Shown in pieces: positions 1-5,959 of a DNA stretch of 7,801 nucleotides (position 1 is the first letter of the stretch; each line of letters begins with the position of its first letter). Position numbers and translations under genes: made by a program. The notes under the pieces are model-generated. The model had not been told where the DNA came from. It did no database searches and saw only the letters and a list, made by a program, of their open reading frames with translations. The DNA is from Saprospiraceae bacterium (GTDB taxonomy: Bacteria; Bacteroidota; Bacteroidia; Chitinophagales; Saprospiraceae), in the NCBI GenBank assembly GCA_025455635.1, contig JALOMF010000181.1, positions 1 to 7,801 on the forward strand, given 5' to 3'.

Positions 1-54
1 CAAAAATACCAGCGGGAAGTGCTGATGCTGGTGCCGAAGTGGAGGAGAGGGTAG
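1..54 (+). CDS. Possible C-terminal tail of a gene entering from the left
   Basis: Frame 1 reads 17 sense codons and then a TAG at 52-54 (QKYQREVLMLVPKWRRG). Most of these codons end in G or C, as in the confident genes of this window. Frame 3 is also open to a TAG at 57-59, but it has AT-rich third positions and so looks less coding. If real, this gene converges on gltX with only the palindrome at 59-118 between them. It is too short to assign a family or function, and it could be chance. Confidence 0.3.
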   Translation, partial: QKYQREVLMLVPKWRRG

Positions 55-58
55 CTTA

Positions 59-118
59 GTGTCCCTCCGTGTCTCTGTGTTAAAAAAAACACGGAGGCAC
101 AGAGACACGGAGGGACAC
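59..118. repeat. Palindromic repeat with 21-bp perfect arms, downstream of gltX
   Basis: Bases 59-79 are exactly the reverse complement of 98-118, separated by an 18-base spacer (80-97) that contains a run of eight A. The right side also holds a short tandem: ACACGGAGGCACAGAG at 89-104 is followed by ACACGGAGGGACACAGAG at 105-122, so the left arm has two possible partners. The element starts 7 bases from the gltX stop and probably also follows a rightward gene end at 54. It could fold as a bidirectional transcription-ending hairpin, but neither side has a clear T-tract after the stem. The CACAGAGACACGGAGG wording resembles dispersed REP-like palindromes in bacterial genomes; that resemblance is from memory and untested. 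Confidence 0.9.
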
Positions 119-125
119 AGAGAAA

Positions 126-1661
126 TTAATTTACCAGTGTTTCAAAATGCTGGAACGCCTTCGCCAACCTGTCCACCGTACGGTCGTTGCCCAGCAGTTC
201 CATTAGCTCAAAGACGCCGGGGCCTTGCATCGTGCCCGCCAATGAAAGCCTTAGAATGGGCATCACCTCGCCCGGTTTCAGTCCCCGCTCGGCCATGAAC
301 GCCTTCACGCTGGCTTCCAAAGCAGCCGCTTCGAAGCTCGGTTGCGCCTTCACATGGTCGGCCAGTGCCTCGAACACGGGGCGGCTTTCCGGCTTCCAGC
401 GCTTCGCAATATTCTCATTGTCAAACACTTGCACATCGTCGAAGAGGTAGCTCGACTGCTCCACGAGGTCGGGCAGGAAGGTGGCTCGGCCCTTCATCAA
501 GTGGCAGACCTGCGCCAAGTATTCGTCCGAAACATGGTAGCCCTTTGCCTCGGCCAGCGGCTTTATTTGCGTAGCCAAAACCACATCGTCGGTGGCGTGG
601 AGGTACTGCTGGTTGAACCACTTGGCCTTGTCGTAGTCGAAGCGGGCACCGCTCTTGCTGATTTTTTCGAGGGAAAATGCTTCGCAAAGCTCCTCCAGAC
701 TGAAAATCTCCTGCTCCGTGCCGGGGTTCCAGCCGAGGAAGGCGAGGAAATTCACCACCGCCTCCGGCAAAAAACCGAACTCCCGGAAGCCCTCGAAACT
801 GTCCTCCGGCGTGTCGGCCTTCCATGAAAGCGGGAAAACGGGCATCCCAAACTTGGCACCGTCCCGTATGCTCAGTTTGCCCTTGCCGTCGGGGCGCAAA
901 ATCAGGGGCACATGCGAGAACTGCGGCATGGTCGCCTCCCAACCGAAAGCCCGGTAAAGCAGTACGTGATGGCCCGTGCTGGGCAGCCACTCCTCGCCCC
1001 GGATGACGTGCGTGATTTCCATCAGGTGGTCGTCCACGATATTGGCGAGGTGGTAGGTCGGCATCCCGTCCGACTTCATGAGCACCTTGTCGTCCAGCTC
1101 GCTGGTATGGAAACTGACCTCGCCCCGAATCAGGTCGGTGAAGGTAACGGTCTCATTTTCAGGCACTTTCAAGCGTATGACGTAGTGCTCGCCAGCGTCG
1201 AGGCGGCGCTGCACCTCGTCGGCGGGCAGGTTCAGGCTGGTCTTCATGCCTTGGCGGCTGATACCATCGTACTTGAAATTGTGGTTGCCCGCGGCAGCGG
1301 CGGCGGCACGGGCGGCCTCCAGTTCCTCTGGTGTATCGAAGGCGTAGTAGGCGCTGCCATTGGCCACGAGGTCGAGGGCGTGCTGCAGGTACATGGCTTT
1401 GCGCTCCGACTGCCGGTAGGGGGCGTGCGGTCCACCGATGCCCTGTCCTTCGCCGGGCATGATGCCGCACCAGCGCAGCGCCTCCAGGATGTACTCCTCG
1501 GCCCCCGGCACGTAGCGCCCCTGGTCGGTGTCCTCGATGCGGAGGACGAAGGTGCCGCCGTGTTTTTTTGCAAACAAATAATTGTAGAGCGCCGTGCGAA
1601 CGCCGCCGATGTGCAGCGCCCCCGTGGGGCTAGGTGCGAAGCGTACCCTGATGTTGGACAT
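126..1661 (-). CDS. gltX: Glutamate--tRNA ligase (GluRS)
   Basis: A 511-residue class I aminoacyl-tRNA synthetase that charges tRNA-Glu with glutamate using ATP, in the cytosol. The N-terminus RFAPSPTGALHIGG (residues 7-20) carries the HIGH signature at 17-20. It is followed by the glutamate-site segment FVLRIEDTD, then HVIRGEEWLPSTGHH, and the KMSKS-type loop K262-L-S-I-R266-DG. The C-terminal part from about residue 330 fits the helical anticodon-binding domain. Length is normal for bacterial GluRS. The ATG at 1661 places the RFAPSPTG motif where the family has it; the stop is TAA at 126-128. The one oddity is I265, where the KLSKR form of the loop has lysine; the codon is ATA, one base from AAA. 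The gene stands alone, divergent from the deacetylase and probably convergent with a gene to its left. Family assignment is secure. Confidence 0.98.
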   Translation of the reverse strand: MSNIRVRFAPSPTGALHIGGVRTALYNYLFAKKHGGTFVLRIEDTDQGRYVPGAEEYILEALRWCGIMPGEGQGIGGPHAPYRQSERKAMYLQHALDLVANGSAYYAFDTPEELEAARAAAAAAGNHNFKYDGISRQGMKTSLNLPADEVQRRLDAGEHYVIRLKVPENETVTFTDLIRGEVSFHTSELDDKVLMKSDGMPTYHLANIVDDHLMEITHVIRGEEWLPSTGHHVLLYRAFGWEATMPQFSHVPLILRPDGKGKLSIRDGAKFGMPVFPLSWKADTPEDSFEGFREFGFLPEAVVNFLAFLGWNPGTEQEIFSLEELCEAFSLEKISKSGARFDYDKAKWFNQQYLHATDDVVLATQIKPLAEAKGYHVSDEYLAQVCHLMKGRATFLPDLVEQSSYLFDDVQVFDNENIAKRWKPESRPVFEALADHVKAQPSFEAAALEASVKAFMAERGLKPGEVMPILRLSLAGTMQGPGVFELMELLGNDRTVDRLAKAFQHFETLVN

Positions 1662-1786
1662 TATTGCTGGTTGATTAATTCTACATTAAAATTCCGCTAT
1701 TCCGGCAGCATTTTTTCGCTATAAACCGTTGATTTACAAGCGAAAACAACTGCGCCGGAGTTCCAAGCCGTTTTTTGGACGGGGCG

Positions 1787-1794
1787 CAAAATTA
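1787..1794 (-). promoter_or_regulatory. Candidate -7 element for gltX
   Basis: On the minus strand these bases read TAATTTTG, matching the Bacteroidota -7 consensus TAnnTTTG exactly. Transcription would start near 1780 and give a leader of about 115 bases before the gltX ATG. No TTTG is seen at the expected -33 position, and an 8-base match in AT-rich DNA is weak evidence. Confidence 0.3.
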
Positions 1795-1811
1795 AACCTT
1801 TGCCCGGTTAC

Positions 1812-1819
1812 TATTTTTG
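1812..1819 (+). promoter_or_regulatory. Candidate -7 element for the polysaccharide deacetylase
   Basis: TATTTTTG matches the Bacteroidota TAnnTTTG -7 consensus. Initiation would fall around 1825, leaving about 50 bases of leader before the ATG at 1875. This supports the 1875 start over an in-frame TTG at 1800, which would lie upstream of the transcript. No clear -33 TTTG is seen at the usual spacing. It lies about 20 bases from a candidate minus-strand element for gltX, so this gap may hold back-to-back promoters. Confidence 0.35.
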
Positions 1820-1874
1820 TAAAAAAGGTCAAAACGCCGAACCGACTGAACATATCCAAAAGTTTGAAACACTT

Positions 1875-2519
1875 ATGTATCTCGTAAAAACGCCTCAGTT
1901 CATCCAGAAACTCTTCCCAAACTTCATTTGGCGGATGCCGACCGAAGAAAAAGTGCTGCACCTGACCTTCGACGACGGCCCCATCCCGGAGGTGACGCCC
2001 TGGGTGCTCGACCAATTGGCGCAGTACCGTGCCAAGGCCACTTTTTTCTGCGTCGGTGACAACGTGCGCAAGCACCCCGACGTGCTGGACATGGTGCGCA
2101 CGGCTGGCCATGCCCTCGGCAACCACACTTACCACCACCTCAACGGCTGGCTCACCGACAACATGAAATACTTCCTGAACGTGCGCCGCTGCGCCCAGGC
2201 GCTGCACTCCAGCTTGTTCAGGCCGCCCTACGGGCGAATGAAGCCACGGCAGGGCGAGTTCCTGCAACGGCACTACCGCATCGTGATGTGGGACGTGCTC
2301 AGCGGCGACTTCGACCCCGACATCAGCGCAGAGCAGTGCCTCGAAAACGTGCTGGAAAATGCCCGGCAAGGCTCCATCGTCGTCTTTCACGATAGCTTGA
2401 AGGCTTTTGAAAAACTGCAGTTCGTGCTGCCGAAGGTACTGTCGCATTTTGCGGAGCAAGGCTACCGTTTTGCCCACTTGGAGGAGGAGCAGGAGCAGGG
2501 GCTGCTGGCGGTGGCTTGA
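1875..2519 (+). CDS. Polysaccharide deacetylase family protein (NodB homology domain)
   Basis: A 214-residue carbohydrate esterase family 4 protein. The family removes N- or O-acetyl groups from sugar polymers such as chitin oligomers, peptidoglycan or exopolysaccharide; the substrate here cannot be told. NodB motifs appear in order: TFDDGP at 31-36 (D33 the likely base, D34 a metal ligand), NHTYHH at 83-88 (H84 and H88 the likely metal ligands), RPPYG at 116-120, the MWDVLSGDFD segment at 138-147, and VVFHDS at 169-174 with H172. All key residues are present, so it should be active. No signal peptide or membrane anchor is visible, so it is either cytosolic or exported by other means. The ATG at 1875 is preferred because MYLVKTPQF looks like the conserved N-terminus of this Bacteroidota subfamily; the in-frame extension to TTG at 1800 has no family character. 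Its TGA abuts the fold-back repeat. Confidence 0.93.
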   Translation: MYLVKTPQFIQKLFPNFIWRMPTEEKVLHLTFDDGPIPEVTPWVLDQLAQYRAKATFFCVGDNVRKHPDVLDMVRTAGHALGNHTYHHLNGWLTDNMKYFLNVRRCAQALHSSLFRPPYGRMKPRQGEFLQRHYRIVMWDVLSGDFDPDISAEQCLENVLENARQGSIVVFHDSLKAFEKLQFVLPKVLSHFAEQGYRFAHLEEEQEQGLLAVA

Positions 2520-2677
2520 TTTGAGTTGGCAGCTTGACAGTGAGCAGGTCTTGTCCCGATTCTTCGGGATGGCAGTCAGGATGCAGTCACTTAGTCTTTT
2601 GCCGTTCAGCACGGCACAGACTAAACATCCCGAAGAATCGGGACAAGACCTGCTCACTGTCAAGCTGCCAACTCAAA
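2520..2677. repeat. Long fold-back (inverted) repeat, 52-bp perfect arms, between convergent genes
   Basis: Bases 2520-2571 are an exact reverse complement of 2626-2677. The 54-base spacer (2572-2625) continues the fold: 2591-2597 pairs with 2618-2624, and 2600-2605 pairs with 2611-2616 around a 5-base loop. Each arm also holds a small hairpin of its own, TCCCGA-TTCT-TCGGGA at 2554-2569 and its mirror at 2628-2643. The element begins one base after the TGA of the deacetylase, and its right arm contains the TGA (2673-2675) of the exbD-like gene, so it fills the whole convergent gap. No T-tract flanks it, and no target-site duplication is obvious. It is either a REP/MITE-like non-coding element or a recent inverted duplication. 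As RNA it would be a very stable hairpin able to end or protect transcripts from both sides. Confidence 0.96.
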
Positions 2678-3224
2678 AGCTACCAGCTTCAAAATCCACC
2701 ACATCATTTTCAGAAATCACCAGTGGGATACGCTCCCGGATGGCTTTCTGTTGGTTGCGGCTGAGGCGGTCGAAGGGCTTGCCGTGCAGGTTTTGGGAGG
2801 CTTCTTCCCACAGTTCGTTGTAGGCGCCTTTCAGTTCATTGTACACGGATAAATAGGTGTGGTAATTGGTGCTGCGGTCGTTTTGTAGCGAAATGACGGC
2901 CACGCTGGGCGAGTCGGCGAGGTCGGGGCGCTGTGCGGGGTTCAGGATGAACTCCTTAGCCTGCTGCCGCAATTTTTCCAAAGGAAGCGGCTCGCCCTCG
3001 ATGAGCAGTTGGTTGGCGGCGTTGATTTTTACGCTGAAAACATTGCGGCTGTGGACGGGCGGCGGCTCGGTAAAGTCGAAAGGCGGCAGCTTGACGCCGA
3101 TGCCCTTTTCCGTCTCGATGACAGTGGTGACTAGGAAGAAAACGAGGAGCAGGAAGGCGATGTCGGCCATGGAACTGGCGTTCACTGCGGGCATGGCCCG
3201 GTGCTGGGTGTCAAAAGATTTCAT
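2673..3224 (-). CDS. Biopolymer transporter ExbD family protein
   Basis: A 183-residue ExbD/TolR-type inner-membrane protein. The family works with ExbB (and often TonB) to couple the proton gradient to outer-membrane uptake or related envelope work. MPAVNASSMADIAFLLLVFFLVTT (residues 11-34) is the single membrane segment, with the family's conserved membrane aspartate at D21. A periplasmic domain follows (about 40-183) with the KINAANQLLIEGEPLPLEKL core and the YNELKGAYNELWEEA and IPLVISE segments seen in Bacteroidota members, which are longer than the E. coli protein. ATG at 3224 was chosen because it gives the short charged N-terminus before the membrane segment; the open frame continues upstream to 3608, but that stretch is antisense to the peptidase gene and has no ExbD features. 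No exbB or tonB is adjacent in this window. The stop codon lies inside the fold-back repeat arm. Confidence 0.92.
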   Translation of the reverse strand: MKSFDTQHRAMPAVNASSMADIAFLLLVFFLVTTVIETEKGIGVKLPPFDFTEPPPVHSRNVFSVKINAANQLLIEGEPLPLEKLRQQAKEFILNPAQRPDLADSPSVAVISLQNDRSTNYHTYLSVYNELKGAYNELWEEASQNLHGKPFDRLSRNQQKAIRERIPLVISENDVVDFEAGSF

Positions 3225-3308
3225 AGCTAAATATTTGTAAGTGCTAGAGGGATAGATGAACAAATGGTTAAGCTTGGCGGCTGTTGGAGTGATTTTTATC
3301 AAGCATTT

Positions 3309-3324
3309 TTTTGGTGTACCAAAA
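3309..3324. promoter_or_regulatory. Short dyad in the exbD/aminopeptidase divergent gap
   Basis: TTTTGGT (3309-3315) and ACCAAAA (3318-3324) form a 7-bp perfect inverted repeat with a 2-base centre. It lies 85 bases upstream of the exbD start and 69 bases upstream of the aminopeptidase start, a position suited to an operator acting on either gene. The arms are AT-rich and no regulator is nearby, so this may be chance. Confidence 0.25.
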
Positions 3325-3329
3325 TTTTT

Positions 3330-3337
3330 GATATTTG
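3330..3337 (+). promoter_or_regulatory. Candidate -7 element for the aminopeptidase
   Basis: GATATTTG differs by one base from the Bacteroidota TAnnTTTG -7 consensus. A TTTG lies upstream at 3310-3313, but the spacing is a few bases shorter than usual. Transcription would start near 3344, about 50 bases before the ATG, similar to the leader proposed for the deacetylase. This is weak evidence from the motif alone. Confidence 0.25.
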
Positions 3338-3392
3338 CGCCCCGTTCAACCCCGCCCAGATAGCTTGAAGGCTCGCCCTCCAATTTCAAAAG

Positions 3393-4493
3393 ATGGATAC
3401 AATGCTTGCGAAATATGCCCAATTGCTCGTCCGGTACTGCCTCAGTATCCAGGAAGGGGAACGGCTGTACGTAAGCTCGACCACGCTGGCCGAGCCGCTC
3501 GTGCGGGAGGTGTGGCGTGAGGCACTGCGGGCAGGGGCCATTGTGGAAGTGGACATGGCCTTCCGGGAAAAAGCCCGAATCATGTACGCCGAGGCCAGCG
3601 ATGCGCAACTAAAATACGTTTCGCCGGTCTATACAAAGGCGATGGAGGAGTTCGATTGCTACCTTAATATAATGGCGCCCTTCAATTTGCGGGAAGACCA
3701 AGGCGTGGATGCAAAGCGGACGGCCATCCGGCGGGAGGCGACCAAGGATTTGAACAAAATCTACTTCGAGCGCACGGCCACCCGCTCCCTGAAGCGCAAC
3801 CTTTGCCAATACCCGACGTTAGCAAATGCACAGGAAGCGGGCATGTCGCTGGAGGAATACGAGCAGTTCGTGTTCAGCGCATGCAGGCTCTATGAAGAAG
3901 ACCCTGCCGCTGCTTGGCTCGAAGTACGACGCTCGCAGCAGCACATCGTTGATTTTTTGAACAAAAAGGAAAGCGTTCGCTACGTGGGCGATGGCATTGA
4001 CATCCGTTTTTCGACCAAGGGCCGCACTTGGATCAACTCCGACGGGCAGACGAACATGCCCAGCGGGGAGGTTTACACCTCGCCCGTAGAGGACAGCGTG
4101 AACGGAACCATCCATTTCAACTACCCCATCGTGATAGCGGGCAGCATGGTGGAGGGCGTGACGCTCTGGGTGGAAAACGGCCGGGTGGAGCGCTGGGAAG
4201 CCAAGCAAGGCAAGGCACTTTTGGACGATGCGTTCCAGCATGTGGCCGGGGCAAGGCATTTTGGTGAGGCGGCAATTGGAACAAATTACAAGATTGACCG
4301 TTTTACGAAGAATATCCTGTTCGATGAAAAAATCGGCGGGACGGTACACATGGCCATCGGGCAATCGTACCTACAGACGGGCGGCAAGAACCAATCGGCC
4401 ATCCACTGGGACATGATTGCGGACATGAAAAACGGTGGGATGATTTTCGCCGATGGCGAAAAAATTTACGAAGGAGGCAAGTTTCTCCTTTGA
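3393..4493 (+). CDS. M29-family aminopeptidase (AmpS/AmpT-like)
   Basis: A 366-residue cytosolic metallo-aminopeptidase that would remove N-terminal residues from peptides using two metal ions. The C-terminal half carries the family's metal and active-site residues in order: E226 in PSGEVYTSP, E292 in ARHFGEAAIGTN, H319 and Y326 in GGTVHMAIGQSY, then H338 and D340 in IHWDMI. EGVTLWVENGRVE precedes the second glutamate, as in the family. The N-terminal half (about 1-200) is more variable but retains the family-type opening (YAQLLVRYCLSIQEGERLYV). It is shorter than the roughly 410-residue thermophile enzymes, partly because only 11 residues separate Y326 from H338. The ATG at 3393 is the first plausible start after an AT-rich leader; a second ATG lies three codons in. 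The gene is divergent from exbD and shows no operon partner. All catalytic residues appear intact. Confidence 0.93.
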   Translation: MDTMLAKYAQLLVRYCLSIQEGERLYVSSTTLAEPLVREVWREALRAGAIVEVDMAFREKARIMYAEASDAQLKYVSPVYTKAMEEFDCYLNIMAPFNLREDQGVDAKRTAIRREATKDLNKIYFERTATRSLKRNLCQYPTLANAQEAGMSLEEYEQFVFSACRLYEEDPAAAWLEVRRSQQHIVDFLNKKESVRYVGDGIDIRFSTKGRTWINSDGQTNMPSGEVYTSPVEDSVNGTIHFNYPIVIAGSMVEGVTLWVENGRVERWEAKQGKALLDDAFQHVAGARHFGEAAIGTNYKIDRFTKNILFDEKIGGTVHMAIGQSYLQTGGKNQSAIHWDMIADMKNGGMIFADGEKIYEGGKFLL

Positions 4494-4575
4494 AAACAAG
4501 CAGGAAAAACTGGCAATCTATTCAAGCGGCTAAAATTTGTAATACAAAATGACGCTTGTTTGTTTGCAATTTTCA

Positions 4576-4583
4576 TAAATTTG
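4576..4583 (+). promoter_or_regulatory. Candidate -7 element for the exonuclease-like gene
   Basis: TAAATTTG matches the Bacteroidota TAnnTTTG consensus. TTTG copies lie upstream at 4559-4562 and 4563-4566, closer than the usual -33 spacing. Initiation near 4590 would give a leader of about 64 bases to the GTG start. The 160-base gap from 4494 to 4653 holds nothing else recognisable, and no clear terminator follows the aminopeptidase, so some read-through into this gene is possible. Confidence 0.35.
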
Positions 4584-4653
4584 GCCGTGCTTTAAAAAAA
4601 CCAAACCATTTAAATTATTTCTAAAACCTTTTTCCCAAAACAACACTATCAAC

Positions 4654-5403
4654 GTGGATAACAACATTGCATTTCTAGAGCTGAAATACGGCAACATTTA
4701 CGGAGGATTCCCCAACTTCTTTGCCATAGCTGAGGTAGCACTTCTGGTGTTTGAAGGCCGTACCAAAAAAATCTTCCTGGACACTTTTGTCAACAACTGC
4801 GATGTGGACTACGTGAGCGTCTATTCAAAGACCAACGAACTTGGACACACCATTGGCCGCAACAAAGTCGTCATCAACATGCGCACTGGCCGCACCCGGC
4901 CCTTCCTCGAAGAATTCCACGTGGACAAGCGGGCGCTCCAGTTCTCCTTCAAGCAGCTCCGCCCCGTGCACAGCCGCGTGAAGAAGTTCATGTTCGACTC
5001 CATGCGCAAGTACAATATTGACACCATCATCACTTTCGATGGCCGCCGTGACATCTTCCTGTGCGAACGTGCAGGCGTCCGTTTTGGCCGGGTCGAAATC
5101 GTGGACCTTCAAAAAGAGCTGAACAAAGAGACGGACTATCTCTTCTCCTTGAACAAGCTTTCCGTCATCACGGGCTTCGACATGGACGGCTCCTACCTGC
5201 GCTCCAACAACCTGGAGTACTGGCTGCACCCCATCGCCGCCAAGCAACTCCACCCGAAATCTGCCGCTTGGGACGCCGCCCGGTTGCTGATGATTCACAA
5301 CGAATTTTATGATTTCCGTGCCGACTTCTTGGTGCGGGCGCAGCAGCTGCTGAACAAGATACAGACCACGAGGGTAGAGGAAGGTGGCGAAGGCGAAGAT
5401 TAA
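4654..5403 (+). CDS. Unrecognised protein with a probable degenerate DEDDh exonuclease-like fold
   Basis: A 249-residue soluble protein that I do not recognise as a named family. Its layout resembles the RNase H-like 3'-5' exonuclease fold of DnaQ/ERI-1 proteins. Residues 5-11 (IAFLELK) sit where motif I (D-x-E) would be; FPNFFAIAEVALLVFEG (19-35) resembles the second and third strands after it; DTIITFDGRRDIFLCERAGV (123-142) resembles motif II; EIVDLQKEL (148-156) resembles the strand after it; and KSAAWDAARLL (202-212) resembles motif III. On this alignment D133 (or D129) and D207 are kept, motif I has only E9 plus K11, and the motif III histidine is K202. It may therefore be inactive or divergent, perhaps nucleic-acid binding; this is inference. 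The start is GTG at 4654, since the next in-frame Met is residue 76. The C-terminal tail is acidic (EEGGEGED). A terminator follows. Confidence 0.6.
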   Translation: MDNNIAFLELKYGNIYGGFPNFFAIAEVALLVFEGRTKKIFLDTFVNNCDVDYVSVYSKTNELGHTIGRNKVVINMRTGRTRPFLEEFHVDKRALQFSFKQLRPVHSRVKKFMFDSMRKYNIDTIITFDGRRDIFLCERAGVRFGRVEIVDLQKELNKETDYLFSLNKLSVITGFDMDGSYLRSNNLEYWLHPIAAKQLHPKSAAWDAARLLMIHNEFYDFRADFLVRAQQLLNKIQTTRVEEGGEGED

Positions 5404-5430
5404 ACCCTGCTGAGTTCACAATCAATACCG

Positions 5431-5465
5431 AAAAGGCAATGGACGACCGCTCCGTTGCCTTTTTT
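5431..5465 (+). terminator. Intrinsic terminator of the exonuclease-like gene
   Basis: AAAAGGCAA (5431-5439) pairs with TTGCCTTTT (5455-5463). The stem continues through a T-G wobble and GGA/TCC to a 7-base loop (5444-5450), and a T-run spans 5460-5465. It starts 28 bases after the TAA at 5401-5403. The A-run on the 5' side means it could also work in the other direction. Confidence 0.85.
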
Positions 5466-5959
5466 GTTTGGTAGCAAAGGGAGGTCGCAAAGCGGTTTCA
5501 AAATTTATATTGAAAATAATCGAAAAAAACCAAACTATAAAACGTAACTTCGCACCCGATTTTGAAAATGCACTGAACAAAACACTTTGTCAAAGCATTT
5601 ACAAGCGAAAATGTTAACCGTTTAATAAGCTTAGACGGGATTTGAAGGAGAAGAAAAAAAATAGCCGAGGGCTATTTTGTTGCGAGTAAACTGGCTGCCA
5701 AGAGATTGATATTCAGCGTGTTAGTCCGCCTCCATACTCGCCTTACCTGCCTACATGGAGTATGCTGGGACTGTCTGCCTTCACGTTCTGAATTTTAGGT
5801 TCCGTATTGTTTTTTGCCGGATTGGGATGTGGCTCCAAAGCTGCTGTTTTTTTTGTTGTTACTGCCATGCAGTAATGGCCAACCGACAGTGATTTTTGCA
5901 GCCAAACCAAGCCAGCGCACGGTTCGAGCCACCTTGTTAAACATCAATCTCTTTGTCGA
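5466..5959 (+). other. Long non-coding upstream region of the DEAD-box helicase with three hairpins
   Basis: No convincing gene is seen in these 494 bases. Three foldable segments stand out. First, AAAATAGCC-GAG-GGCTATTTT at 5658-5678 has a T-run on the minus strand and a weak one on plus. Second, at 5723-5772 AGTCC/GGACT encloses CATACTC/GAGTATG with an 18-base loop. Third, TTACTGC-CAT-GCAGTAA sits at 5859-5875. Two tiny reading frames overlap or follow the last hairpin: ATG CAG TAA at 5867-5875 and a 5-codon frame at 5875-5892. TAACTTCG at 5545-5552 is one base from the -7 consensus and could start a leader of about 400 bases. Long structured leaders are known for some cold-induced helicase genes, so a regulatory 5' UTR is possible; this is inference. 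Confidence 0.45.

Noticed and set aside
59..122. Start of a CRISPR array
   Set aside because: The units are adjacent and partly inverted, there are no regular spacers, and no cas genes are present.
912..1724. A 270-codon open frame on the plus strand across gltX
   Set aside because: It lies antisense to a clearly identified GluRS, has no recognisable domain, and is explained by the GC-rich codon pattern of gltX.
1800..1874. TTG start at 1800 for the deacetylase
   Set aside because: The 25 extra residues have no family resemblance, the region holds candidate promoter elements, and ATG 1875 gives the typical subfamily N-terminus.
1734..2663. A 309-codon minus-strand open frame over the deacetylase
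   Set aside because: Antisense shadow of the deacetylase; its start falls inside the fold-back repeat and its sequence shows no family features.
2520..2677. Insertion sequence remnant with terminal inverted repeats
   Set aside because: The 54-base spacer has no coding content and no target-site duplication is evident at the outer ends; a non-coding palindrome fits better.
2534..2764. Small frames starting MTVSRSCPDSSG on both strands of the fold-back
   Set aside because: The same peptide start appears on both strands only because the arms are inverted copies; neither frame continues into a plausible protein.
3225..3608. N-terminal extension of the exbD-like frame to an ATG at 3608
   Set aside because: The added 128 residues run antisense to the aminopeptidase and through the AT-rich divergent gap, and would bury the membrane segment that normally lies near the ExbD N-terminus.
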